From: Frigoribacterium faeni
GTDB lineage: Bacteria > Actinomycetota > Actinomycetes > Actinomycetales > Microbacteriaceae
NCBI RefSeq assembly: GCF_011761235.1
Contig: NZ_JAAOYW010000001.1
Coordinates: 868,781 to 932,780 of the forward strand
DNA: 64,000 nt
Direction: 5' to 3'
A program made the translations under genes and the position numbers. The first letter of the stretch is position 1. Every line of letters begins with the position of its first letter. The notes below the pieces were generated by a model. The model searched no databases. It was not told the origin of the DNA and was given only the letters and a program-made list of their open reading frames with translations. Shown piece after piece: positions 28,110 through 36,508 of the stretch.

Positions 28110-29129
28110 CTAGAGGAACCAGGGTCGCGCGGTCGAGCCGCGGACGACCAGCTCGGGGGCGATCAGGGTGCGTCCCTGCACCGCCTCGCCCCCGAGCTCG
28201 GCGAGGACGAGCTCGACCGCCCGGCGGCCGATCAGAGCGAAGTCCTGGCGCACCGTCGTCAGCGGCGGCCAGAGGTGCGGGGCCGTGGGCGAGTCGTCGA
28301 AGCCGACGACGCTGACCTCGCGCGGCACGTCGACGCCGGCCTCCCTGAAGGCGTGCAGCAGGCCGACGGCCATCAGGTCGTTCGCCGAGAACACGGCGGT
28401 GAAGTCGCGTCGCCGCAGCAGCTCGCGGCCGGCCAGGTAGCCGAAGTCGGCCGTCAGGTCGCCCAGGATGGGCGGCTCGACGGGCAGGTCGGCCTCGGCC
28501 ATCTCGAAGAGGAACCCCTGCATGCGCTCGTCCGCCTCGATCCAGTCCTGCGGACCGGCCACGTGGACGATGTGCTTGTGCCCGAGGTCGATGAGGTGAC
28601 GGGTGGCCAGCCGGGCGCCGGCGTGCTGGTCGACGGCGAGGCTGCGGGCGCCGGTGCGCGGCGACGAGTCGAGCGCGACGATCGGCACCCGGAGCTCGAG
28701 CTCGTCGAGCACGGCGAAGAACTTGCGCTGGGGGGCGATGACGATGATCGCCTCCACGGCCTGGTTGCTCAGCAGCTCGATGCTGGCGCGGACGTCGTCG
28801 TCGGCCCTCGAGGTGCTGGCGATGCTCAGCCGGTACCCCGCGGCCCGCGCCTCGACCTCGATCGCGTTGACCATGGTCTGCGGCCCGAAGTGGACGTTCT
28901 GCAGCGTCAGCACGCCGATCGCCTTCGACCGGCTCGTCGAGAGGGCCCGCGCGGCCTGGTTCGGCCGGTAGCCGATCTGCTCGATCACGTCGAGGACGCG
29001 CTGCCGGGTGGCGGGCCGGATGCTGGGGCTGTCGTTGAGCACGCGCGACACGGTCTGGTACGAGACGCCGGCCAGGGCCGCGACGTCGCGGATGTTGGGA
29101 GCGCGCACCTTCTCGACCTCGTGCTTCAC
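28110..29129 (-). CDS. LacI-family transcriptional repressor of the sugar importer
   Basis: 339 residues. LacI helix-turn-helix at 13-34 (NIRDVAALAGVSYQTVSRVL) with the hinge helix (NQAARALSTSRS), then a type I periplasmic-binding-like ligand domain. GTG 29129 is chosen over the farther GTG at 29165: it has GGAG five bases upstream, and the longer start would place the operator at 29152-29167 inside the coding region. It lies directly upstream of the importer operon on the same strand and both promoters carry the same 16-bp operator, so it should repress both. The inducer is presumably the transported sugar. Confidence 0.92.
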   Translation of the reverse strand: MKHEVEKVRAPNIRDVAALAGVSYQTVSRVLNDSPSIRPATRQRVLDVIEQIGYRPNQAARALSTSRSKAIGVLTLQNVHFGPQTMVNAIEVEARAAGYRLSIASTSRADDDVRASIELLSNQAVEAIIVIAPQRKFFAVLDELELRVPIVALDSSPRTGARSLAVDQHAGARLATRHLIDLGHKHIVHVAGPQDWIEADERMQGFLFEMAEADLPVEPPILGDLTADFGYLAGRELLRRRDFTAVFSANDLMAVGLLHAFREAGVDVPREVSVVGFDDSPTAPHLWPPLTTVRQDFALIGRRAVELVLAELGGEAVQGRTLIAPELVVRGSTARPWFL

Positions 29130-29151
29130 ATCGCTCCATCGCTGATCGGCG

Positions 29152-29167
29152 ATGTGACCGTACACAT
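29152..29167. promoter_or_regulatory. LacI-type operator at the repressor's own promoter
   Basis: ATGTGACCGTACACAT, palindromic at 12 of 16 positions. A CATAAT -10 (29183-29188, minus strand) lies upstream, so the site sits just downstream of the transcription start, where binding would block initiation or elongation. Implies autoregulation. Confidence 0.75.
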
Positions 29168-29182
29168 CGCGCGCTGCAGACC

Positions 29183-29188
29183 ATTATG
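29183..29188 (-). promoter_or_regulatory. -10 element of the LacI gene
   Basis: CATAAT on the minus strand, about 55 bases before the chosen start codon. No good -35 seen. Confidence 0.55.
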
Positions 29189-29233
29189 CAGACTCGCGCG
29201 GGTGCCCCTCGACCGAGGCACGAGGAGGCGCGC

Positions 29234-30616
29234 TCAGCGACCGCGCGGAGCTCCCCGACCGCTGACCAGCAGCGCCGTGAGGGCGACGACCGCCGCGACG
29301 GCGAAGCACGCGACGAAGGCGCGCGGCTCGTCGGCACCGCCCAGCTGGAGGAACGCCGCGCCCGTCACGGCCAGGGCGATCGCCGAGCCCGACGAGTCGG
29401 CGATGGTCAGCGCCGAGCTGTTGAAGCCCTTCTCGTCGTCGCCCGACCAGCGCAGCACGAGCACCGAGAAGCGCGGGTACATGAAGCCCATCCCCGCGCC
29501 GGCGAGGGCCCACCCCGCGATGACGACGGCCGGGTGGAGGTGCCACAGGGCGGAGCCGCCCGCCGAGAGCACGCCCACCAGCACGAGGACGATGCCGACG
29601 CGGATGCCGGTGCGCTGCGCGACCCGGTCGCCGAGCCTGCCCTGGGCCCAGCTGGCACCCGCCCAGGCGACGGCCCCGAGCGTCAGGGTGATGCCCGAGG
29701 CGGCCGGCGCGAAGCCGTACTGGGCCGACAGCATGTAGGGCAGGTAGACGTCGCTGCCGAGGAACGCCGCCCCGACGAGGCCGCGGAGCAGCACGAGCGC
29801 GGGCACCCCGGCCGCGGCCACGAGGGCGCCCCGGGGCAGCAGCGGGCGCAGGGCCACCACGAGCACGACGACGGCGGCCGCGAGGACGGCCGCCGCGGCG
29901 GCCAGGGGCAGCTCGGAGAGCAGGTTGAGGGCCATGACGGCCGCGGCGGCGGCCACCGACCAGGCGATGCGCCCGAGGCTCCAGGGCACGCGCCGACCGC
30001 CCTCGCCGGGCAGGGTGGGCGGGATGCGCCTGAGGCTCGGCAGGATCATCGCGAAGGCGGGCACGGCGACCACCAGCGCGCCGAGGAACACCCAGTGCCA
30101 GCTCGCGGCCTCGGCCACGGTGCCCGCGACGACGGGGCCGACGAGCCCCGGCACCACCCACGCCGCGGCGAAGCCCGCGAAGATCGACGGGTGCAGGGCG
30201 GGCGGGTAGAGCCGCGACACCATCACGTACAGGCCCACGATGACGGCACCGCTGCCGAGGCCCTGCACGAGTCGGCCGAGCAGCAGCACGGTCATGTCGG
30301 GCGCGGTGCCCACGATGCCGAGGCCCACCGCGAACAGCAGCATGGAGGCGGTGACCACGACCCGGGGGCCGCTGCGGTCGGCCCAGTTGCCGGCCACGAC
30401 CATCCCGACGACGCCGGAGGCGAGGGGCGCCGCGAAGGCGACCGAGTAGAGCGCCTCGCCGTCGAGCTCGCGCGCGATGACCGGCATCACCGTCGTGATC
30501 GCCAGCGACTCGAACGCCGCGATGCCGATCAGCGCCACCATGCCGAGCGTCGCCAGCCGGTAGGCCGGCGAGAGCACGCCGCCGTCGGGCAGCGTGCTCT
30601 CGCGGGCGGTGGTCAT
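29234..30616 (-). CDS. MFS transporter, 14-helix drug exporter type
   Basis: 460 residues with about fourteen membrane segments. Helix 1 carries FESLAITTVMPVIARELDG and the loop GNWADRSGPRVVV is the MFS signature between helices 2 and 3; GRLVQGLGSGAVIVGLYV is the helix 4-5 motif of drug:proton antiporters. Substrate unknown. ATG 30616 lies exactly six bases after TAGGGT, a leaderless start. It is followed by the LacI gene in the same direction, 104 bases on, but has no evident link to sugar uptake. Confidence 0.87.
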   Translation of the reverse strand: MTTARESTLPDGGVLSPAYRLATLGMVALIGIAAFESLAITTVMPVIARELDGEALYSVAFAAPLASGVVGMVVAGNWADRSGPRVVVTASMLLFAVGLGIVGTAPDMTVLLLGRLVQGLGSGAVIVGLYVMVSRLYPPALHPSIFAGFAAAWVVPGLVGPVVAGTVAEAASWHWVFLGALVVAVPAFAMILPSLRRIPPTLPGEGGRRVPWSLGRIAWSVAAAAAVMALNLLSELPLAAAAAVLAAAVVVLVVALRPLLPRGALVAAAGVPALVLLRGLVGAAFLGSDVYLPYMLSAQYGFAPAASGITLTLGAVAWAGASWAQGRLGDRVAQRTGIRVGIVLVLVGVLSAGGSALWHLHPAVVIAGWALAGAGMGFMYPRFSVLVLRWSGDDEKGFNSSALTIADSSGSAIALAVTGAAFLQLGGADEPRAFVACFAVAAVVALTALLVSGRGAPRGR

Positions 30617-30661
30617 GCCCTCACCCTAGGCGGGGCCTCCGACGTCCGAGGCGCGGCCGGG

Positions 30662-31825
30662 TCAGCCTTGGGCGCGGTCGAGCGCCTGCCGCACGTCGGC
30701 CAGCAGGTCGGCGACGTCCTCGATGCCGACCGACAGGCGCACCACGGTGTCGGGGACCTCGAGCTCGGTGCCGCGCACCGAGGCGTGGGTCATCTCGGTC
30801 GGGTAGCCGATCAGCGACTCGACGCCGCCGAGCGACTCGGCGAGCTGGAACAGCTCGGTCGACTCGGCGAACCGGCGGGCCGCCGCGGCGCCGGCCGAGA
30901 GCGACACGGAGAGCATGCCGCCGAAGGCGCTCATCTGGCGGGCAGCGAGCTCGTGCCCCGGGTGCGACTCGAGGCCCGGGTAGAAGACGCGCTCGATCGC
31001 GGGGTGCCCCTCGAGGGCCCGGGCGATCTCGAGGGCGTTCGACGAGTGGCGCTCGACCCGGACGGCGAGGGTCTTGATGCCCCGCACGGTGAGCCACGCC
31101 TCCATGGGGGCCGAGACCGCCCCCGCCCCGAACTGGACGAAGCCGATCTTCTCGGCGAGCTCGGCGTCGCGGACGACGACCGCGCCGCCCACCACGTCGG
31201 AGTGCCCGCCGATGTACTTCGTGGTCGAGTGCACGACGACGTCGGCGCCGAGCGACAGCGGCCGCTGCAGGGCGGGCGACGCGAAGGTGTTGTCGACGAC
31301 GACGAGGGCGCCGGCGGCGTGGCCGATCTCGGCGAGCGCCGTGACGTCGCTGATCTTCATCAGCGGGTTGCTCGGGGTCTCGACCCAGAGCACGTCGGTC
31401 TCGCCGGGGCGCACGGCCGCGCGCACGGCGTCGAGGTCGGTCATCTCGACGGTCTCGAGCGTGACGCCCCAGGGCGTCCAGACTCGGTTCACGAGCCGGT
31501 GCGTACCGCCGTAGACGTCGTTGCCCATGACCACCCGCGACCCGGGGCGCAGCACGGAGCGCAGCAGCGCGTCCTCCGCCGCGAGGCCGGAGGCGAAGCT
31601 GTAGGCGGCGGTGCCGCCCTCGAGCGAGGCCAGCAGCTCCTGCAGGGAGTCGCGGGTCGGGTTCGCCGAGCGCGCGTACTCGTAGCCGTCGCGGAACCCG
31701 CCGATGCCGTCCTGCACGAAGGTGGACGACTGGTAGATGGGCTGCACGACGGCGCCGGTGCGGGAGTCGGGCTCCTGCCCGGCGTGGATGGCCCTGGTCG
31801 AGAAGCCGTGGTCGGGGGTGCTCAT
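30662..31825 (-). CDS. metB: Cystathionine gamma-synthase or gamma-lyase
   Basis: 387 residues, PLP-dependent Cys/Met-metabolism family. The PLP lysine is Lys203 in HSTTKYIGGHSD; the phosphate-binding FASGLAAEDA and the ARSANPTR block near the N-terminus are intact. Family members either join O-acylhomoserine and cysteine to cystathionine or cleave cystathionine; sequence alone does not separate them reliably. Pairing with cystathionine beta-synthase just upstream (81 bases, same strand) favours reverse transsulfuration, where this enzyme would act as the gamma-lyase. Start ATG 31825 with GAAGGA upstream. Confidence 0.9.
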   Translation of the reverse strand: MSTPDHGFSTRAIHAGQEPDSRTGAVVQPIYQSSTFVQDGIGGFRDGYEYARSANPTRDSLQELLASLEGGTAAYSFASGLAAEDALLRSVLRPGSRVVMGNDVYGGTHRLVNRVWTPWGVTLETVEMTDLDAVRAAVRPGETDVLWVETPSNPLMKISDVTALAEIGHAAGALVVVDNTFASPALQRPLSLGADVVVHSTTKYIGGHSDVVGGAVVVRDAELAEKIGFVQFGAGAVSAPMEAWLTVRGIKTLAVRVERHSSNALEIARALEGHPAIERVFYPGLESHPGHELAARQMSAFGGMLSVSLSAGAAAARRFAESTELFQLAESLGGVESLIGYPTEMTHASVRGTELEVPDTVVRLSVGIEDVADLLADVRQALDRAQG

Positions 31826-31867
31826 GGTGGTGTCCTTCGGTGGGGCCGGGTCGCGCGCGGCGCGCGG

Positions 31868-31922
31868 GTCAGGAGGAGCGGCGCAGGTCGGGAGGAGCGG
31901 CGCGGGTCAGGAGGAGAGGAAC
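31868..31922. repeat. Three tandem 19-base repeats at the cbs 3' end
   Basis: GTCAGGAGGAGCGGCGC (from 31868), GTCGGGAGGAGCGGCGC (from 31887) and GTCAGGAGGAGAGGAAC (from 31906). The third copy is the cbs stop codon region itself, so the first two look like duplications of the gene end into the spacer. Confidence 0.75.
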
Positions 31923-33271
31923 GCCAGCACGTCGTGCCGGGTGACCACGCCGGCGGGCTTGCCGTCGTCGGTGACGAGCAGCGCGTCCGTCGTCTCGAGC
32001 GCGGTGCGCGCCACGGCCACGGAGTCGTTGATGCCGATCAGCGGCAGCGGGGCGCCGACGACGGTCGACAGGGCGTCGCCCATGCTCGCTCCCCCGGCGA
32101 AGACGGCCTCGAGCAGCGTCTTCTCCTCGACGGCGCCGACGACCTCGCCGATGACGACGGGCGGCTCGGCGGAGAGGACGGGCATCTGCGAGACGCCGTA
32201 CGTCGTCATGATGTCGATGACGTCGTGCAGGGTGTCGGACGGGTGGGCGTGCACCAGGTCGGGCAGCGCGCCCGTCTTCGAGGCGAGCAGGTCGCGCACG
32301 GTGCGCTCGTCGACCTTGTCGGCGAAGCCGTACGAGCGCATCCACGCGTCGTTGAAGATCTTGCCGAGGTAGCCGCGGCCGCCGTCGGGCAGCAGCACGA
32401 CGACGACGTCGTCCGGGCCGAGCTCGCGGGCGACGTCGAGGGCAGCGGCGACGGCGAGGCCGGACGAGCCGCCGACGAGCAGTCCCTCCTCGCGGGCGAG
32501 GCGTCGGGTCAGCTCGAACGAGCGGGCGTCGGAGGCGGCGATGATGCGGTCGACGACGCTCGGGTCGTAGGCCGACGGCCAGAAGTCCTCGCCGACGCCC
32601 TCGACGAGGTACGGGCGGCCGGTGCCGCCGCTGTAGACGCTGCCCTCGGGGTCGGCGCCGATGATCTGCACGCTGCCGCCGGACACCTCCTTGAGGTAGC
32701 GGCCGGTGCCGCTGATGGTGCCGCCGGTGCCGACGCCCGCGACGAAGTGCGTCACGCGGCCGTCGGTGTCGCGCCAGATCTCGGGCCCGGTCGTCTCGTA
32801 GTGGCTCTGCGGCCCGGCGGGGTTGGCGTACTGGTTCGGCTTGAACGCACCGGGGATCTCGCGGACGAGGCGGTCGCTGACGCTGTAGTACGACTCGGGG
32901 CTCGACGGCTCGACGGCCGTCGGGGTGACGACGATCTCGGCACCGTAGGCCTTGAGCACGTTGCGCTTGTCGTCGCCGACCTTGTCGGGCAGCACGAAGA
33001 CGCAGCGGTAGCCGCGCTGCTGGGCGACCAGCGCCAGGCCGACGCCGGTGTTGCCGCTCGTCGGCTCGACGATCGTGCCGCCGGGGAGCAGCAGGCCGTC
33101 GCGCTCGGCGGCGTCGACGATGCGGGTCGCGATCCTGTCCTTCGACGAGCCGCCGGGGTTGAGGTACTCGACCTTGACCAGCACCGTGGCCGTTATGCCC
33201 TCGGTGACCTTGTTGAGCTTGACGAGCGGGGTGTCGCCCACCAGGTCGAGGACTGTCTCGGCGTACTTCAC
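31907..33271 (-). CDS. cbs: Cystathionine beta-synthase
   Basis: 454 residues. Condenses serine (or O-acetylserine) with homocysteine to cystathionine. The fold type II PLP domain carries Lys44 in NPGGSSKDRIATR and the phosphate loop EPTSGNTGVG; two C-terminal CBS domains (about 335-454) form the regulatory Bateman module. GTG 33271 is chosen because of AAGGAG nine bases upstream. The -10 TAGACT (33374-33379) gives a leader of about 95 bases. Cotranscribed with metB. Confidence 0.94.
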   Translation of the reverse strand: MKYAETVLDLVGDTPLVKLNKVTEGITATVLVKVEYLNPGGSSKDRIATRIVDAAERDGLLLPGGTIVEPTSGNTGVGLALVAQQRGYRCVFVLPDKVGDDKRNVLKAYGAEIVVTPTAVEPSSPESYYSVSDRLVREIPGAFKPNQYANPAGPQSHYETTGPEIWRDTDGRVTHFVAGVGTGGTISGTGRYLKEVSGGSVQIIGADPEGSVYSGGTGRPYLVEGVGEDFWPSAYDPSVVDRIIAASDARSFELTRRLAREEGLLVGGSSGLAVAAALDVARELGPDDVVVVLLPDGGRGYLGKIFNDAWMRSYGFADKVDERTVRDLLASKTGALPDLVHAHPSDTLHDVIDIMTTYGVSQMPVLSAEPPVVIGEVVGAVEEKTLLEAVFAGGASMGDALSTVVGAPLPLIGINDSVAVARTALETTDALLVTDDGKPAGVVTRHDVLAFLSS

Positions 33272-33604
33272 GGGTGCTCCTTCACGGCTGTCCCGGTCGA
33301 GTCCGGCGCCGTCGTGGGGCGCGCGGACCGGGTGTCGGGCGGGGGTGCGGGGACTCGTCTCCCTGCCCACCCGAGTCTACCGGCGGCCCCGTCGTGTGAC
33401 GGGGCGAGTCCGGCCGCCGCTCGCGACGGCCGCTCGACGTCGAGCCGGCTGTGACGGGCTTCCCAGACATGTGTGGGACAAATCGGTGACACATCCACGA
33501 TGTCCGCCGCCGCACGGCGCGCGCTCTCCCCCCGGACGCGCCGACGAGGCAGACTGAGCGGGCACCGTCAGACCCCGAGATCCCCGACACCAGAGGACCC
33601 ACCC
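33272..33604. other. Divergent spacer between cbs and the DUF3105 gene (333 bases)
   Basis: No gene seen. It holds the cbs -10 TAGACT (33374-33379, minus strand), a palindrome CCCCGTC-GTGT-GACGGGG (33387-33404) at the place of the cbs -35, and a near-palindrome CCCAGACATGTGTGGG (33462-33477) upstream of the DUF3105 gene. Either palindrome may be an operator; the regulators are unknown. Confidence 0.55.
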
Positions 33605-34294
33605 GTGGCCAGCAGCGAGAAGAAGAACAAGGGCGCGACGCCCGACCCGAGCTCGATGACCGTCAAGCAGCAGCGGGACGCGCGCCGGCAGGAGAAGGTC
33701 GCCGCGCTCAAGCGCGAGCAGGCCAGGTCGAAGCGCAACCGGACCATCGGCATCGTCACCGCCTCCGTGGCGGGCGCCGCGGCGATCGCGCTCATCGTCA
33801 CCGTCGTGGTGACGAGCGGCACGCCCCGGGCCGACCGCGGCGACATCGACGTCGCCGGCGTGCAGACCTGGGACGACCTCACCGCGAACCACGTCCAGGG
33901 CACCGTCGACTACGAGATGACTCCCCCGGCCGGCGGCGACCACGCCGCCGTCTGGATGAACTGCGGCGTCTACACCGAGCCCGTGCCGAACGAGAACGCG
34001 GTGCACGACCTCGAGCACGGCGCCATCTGGTTCACCTACGACCCGGCCCAGGTCACCGACGAGCAGATCGAGCAGATCACCGACCTCGCCCCGTCCACCT
34101 ACTCGGTCGTGTCGCCCTACGAGGGCATGGACTCCCCCATGGCCGTCAGCGCCTGGGGTGCCCAGCTGGCCTTCGACGATCCCGAGGACGACGCCGTCTC
34201 CGACTTCGTCACGAAGTACTGGAAGTCGTCGGACGCCCCCGAGCCCGGCGCCCCCTGCACGAACGGCGTCGACGGCCCCGGCAAGGTGTCGTGA
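33605..34294 (+). CDS. DUF3105 protein, membrane-anchored
   Basis: 229 residues. A basic, coiled-coil-like N-terminus (residues 19-46) on the cytoplasmic side, one membrane segment at 47-70, then an exported DUF3105 domain with the conserved MNCGVYTEPVPNENAVHDLEHG block, rich in potential metal ligands (Cys, His). GTG 33605 follows a GAGGA. The stop overlaps the start of the DUF305 gene (GTGA), so the two are translated together; this pairing recurs in actinobacteria. A role in metal, perhaps copper, handling is inferred from the His/Cys blocks and the partner family, not shown. Confidence 0.85.
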   Translation: MASSEKKNKGATPDPSSMTVKQQRDARRQEKVAALKREQARSKRNRTIGIVTASVAGAAAIALIVTVVVTSGTPRADRGDIDVAGVQTWDDLTANHVQGTVDYEMTPPAGGDHAAVWMNCGVYTEPVPNENAVHDLEHGAIWFTYDPAQVTDEQIEQITDLAPSTYSVVSPYEGMDSPMAVSAWGAQLAFDDPEDDAVSDFVTKYWKSSDAPEPGAPCTNGVDGPGKVS

Positions 34295-35007
34295 CGGACG
34301 ACCTCGACGACGTGACGGCCGAGGCGGGCGCGACGGGCGCCTCCTCGGGTCGTCGTCTGCGGCTGGTGCTGGCCGCCGCCGTGGCGCTGCTGCTCGTGCT
34401 CGGCACGGGCGTCGCCGTGGGCCGCCTCACCTCGTCGGCCCCCGTCGTGCCCGGCACGAACAGCGTCGAGGCCGGCTTCGCCCGCGACATGCAGGTGCAC
34501 CACGAGCAGGCGGTCGAGATGTCGTTCGCCGTCCGCGACCGGTCGACCTCGGACGACGTGCGCACCATCGCCTACGACATCGCGGCGACCCAGTCGCAGC
34601 AGGCGGGCCAGATGTACGCCTGGCTCGAGGTGTGGGGCGTGCCGCAGGCCCCCTCGCAGCCGACCATGACGTGGATGACGCAGCCGACGCTCGACGGCCA
34701 GCTCTCGGGCCACGAGCACGGCGGCGGCACGTCCGGCTCGCCCGCGCCGAGCCACGTGCCGGGCGACCCGATGCCCGGGCTCGCCAGCCCCGAGCAGATG
34801 GCGCGGCTGCGCGCGGCCGACGGCGTCGACGCCGAACGGCTCTACCTGACGCTCATGATCGACCACCACCTCGGCGGCATCGAGATGGCGGAGGCCGTGC
34901 TCGCGCGCAGCGACGACCCGCAGGTCGACGCCTTCGCCACCGGCATGATCGCGACCCAGCGCAGCGACGTCGACGCGATGCGGGCCATGCTCGCGCTGCG
35001 CGGCTGA
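34291..35007 (+). CDS. DUF305 protein, exported helical four-His type
   Basis: 238 residues. One N-terminal membrane segment (23-45) and an outside domain of ferritin-like helices with the repeated DUF305 signature: MQVHHEQAVEMS and MIDHHLGGIEMAEAV, each a His-His-rich helix. Several DUF305 proteins lie in copper-resistance operons. A Gly/Ser/Pro/His linker separates the two helical halves. Starts at GTG 34291 within the previous gene's stop region. Transport or storage function is not established. Confidence 0.87.
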   Translation: MTDDLDDVTAEAGATGASSGRRLRLVLAAAVALLLVLGTGVAVGRLTSSAPVVPGTNSVEAGFARDMQVHHEQAVEMSFAVRDRSTSDDVRTIAYDIAATQSQQAGQMYAWLEVWGVPQAPSQPTMTWMTQPTLDGQLSGHEHGGGTSGSPAPSHVPGDPMPGLASPEQMARLRAADGVDAERLYLTLMIDHHLGGIEMAEAVLARSDDPQVDAFATGMIATQRSDVDAMRAMLALRG

Positions 35008-35068
35008 GCGGGGCACACAGTCGAGGAGGCGCGGCGCCGGCGACGAGCACCGGTCGCCTCGCCCTCGC

Positions 35069-36508
35069 TCAGGCCCCCAGGCGACCCAGCCCCGTCGGCG
35101 CCCCGCCGGCCGCCTCGACGACGTCCCGCGCGGCAGCCCGTCGGCGGTCGATGACCTGGCCGAGCTCGCGGGCCAGCCGCGGCCGCGCCCGGACCAGGGC
35201 GTCGAGCGTGTCGCCGGGGACGACGAGCACCGCGACCTCCGAGACCGCCACGGCCCGGGTGGTCGTGGGCTCGCGCGTGAGGGCGGTCTGGCCGACGAAG
35301 TCGCCCTGCTCGACGCGCGTCACGGGCAGCACGGCCCCGTCCGGCCGGGGCACGCCGAGCGCCACGGCGCCGCTCAGCACGAACCGCAGCGCCTCGGGCA
35401 CGACGCCGAGCGGCAGCAGGACCTCGCCCGCCGCGTACCGCTCGAGCCGCACCGACGGCACGAGCGCCGGGACGTCGTCGCTGGTCAGCTGCAGGGTCGG
35501 CGCGACGGCCGCCACGGCCTGCTCGACGCGCTCCGGCGTGGGGAACGCGTCGGTGGTGTCGCCGTCGAGGCCGAGGCCCGCGCGGCGTGCGGCGTACCAG
35601 AGCCAGCCGCGCAGGGTCGCCAGAGACGACGCCTCCTGGGCGGGTCCGCGCACCTCGTACGAGACCTCGTAGGCCGCGCCGCCCAGCGGCACGGCGACGG
35701 GCGACGTGCCCGGCCAGAGCTCGGGCAGGCCGCCCGCGACCCGCTGCAGCAGCCCGACCACCTCGGCGGGGGCGTCGTCGGTGGTGAAGGTGACCGGCGC
35801 TGTGACGGTGTAGCTGCCGTCGCCCCGGCTGAGGTTCGTGAACGACGAGCCGGCGAGCGCGGCGTTCGGCGTGATCTGCACGCCGTTGCCCGTGTCGATG
35901 TGCACGGCCCGCCAGTTGACCTGGACCACCCGCCCCCGGACGCCGCCGGCGTCGAGCCAGTCGCCGAGCCGGAACGGCTGCTCGAAGAGCAGCAGCAGGC
36001 CGGAGACGACGCTGCCGACGGCGCCCTGCAGGGCGAGGCCGAGCACGATCGAGGTGACGCCGAGGGCGGTGAACAGCCCGGCGACGTCGGTGCCCCACAC
36101 CGTGCTGAACAACACGGCCAGCCCGATGGCGATGAGCACGATCCGGCCGATGTCGACGAAGATCGACGGGAGGCGGTCGCGCCAGCTGCCCTTCTCGGCG
36201 TTGGTGAAGAGCGCGAGGTTCACCGCGTTCAGCACGGCCACGATGACGAGGAACCCGAAGGCGGTCGCCGCGACGCGCGTCCAGGTGAAGTCGTCCGAGT
36301 CGACCGCGAGGGTCACCTGGGCGAGCAGCACCGCGACCGCGGCCGTCGGCACGACGTAGGTGCGCAGCAGCCGGACGACGCGCGCGGCCGGGGAGCCCCG
36401 CCGCTGCAGTCCGCTCGCGACCTCGGTGAGCACGATGAGCAGCACCGGCAGACCCACCACCACGGCGAGGACGGGCCCGAACCAGGGCTGCTGCCAGAGC
36501 GGGGTCAT
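35069..36508 (-). CDS. MscS-type channel with C-terminal cyclic-nucleotide-binding domain
   Basis: 479 residues. Four membrane segments (10-30, 50-70, 78-100, 116-137), then the MscS pore helix and beta domain (ALGVTSIVLGLALQGAVGSVVSG at about 148-170 in core form, and PFRLGDWL). From about 345 to 460 lies a cyclic-nucleotide-binding domain: GDFVGQTAL (402-410) and Arg418 in the position that binds the cyclic phosphate. This is the bCNG architecture, a channel of the MscS family gated or modulated by cAMP. The ATG at 36508 shares one base with the stop of the receptor cyclase upstream (TGATG), so the channel and the putative maker of its ligand are one translational unit. Confidence 0.88.
   Translation of the reverse strand: MTPLWQQPWFGPVLAVVVGLPVLLIVLTEVASGLQRRGSPAARVVRLLRTYVVPTAAVAVLLAQVTLAVDSDDFTWTRVAATAFGFLVIVAVLNAVNLALFTNAEKGSWRDRLPSIFVDIGRIVLIAIGLAVLFSTVWGTDVAGLFTALGVTSIVLGLALQGAVGSVVSGLLLLFEQPFRLGDWLDAGGVRGRVVQVNWRAVHIDTGNGVQITPNAALAGSSFTNLSRGDGSYTVTAPVTFTTDDAPAEVVGLLQRVAGGLPELWPGTSPVAVPLGGAAYEVSYEVRGPAQEASSLATLRGWLWYAARRAGLGLDGDTTDAFPTPERVEQAVAAVAPTLQLTSDDVPALVPSVRLERYAAGEVLLPLGVVPEALRFVLSGAVALGVPRPDGAVLPVTRVEQGDFVGQTALTREPTTTRAVAVSEVAVLVVPGDTLDALVRARPRLARELGQVIDRRRAAARDVVEAAGGAPTGLGRLGA

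Noticed and set aside
29186-33454. A 1422-codon open frame on the plus strand
   Set aside because: Antisense to the MFS, metB and cbs genes; composition is that of a shadow frame.
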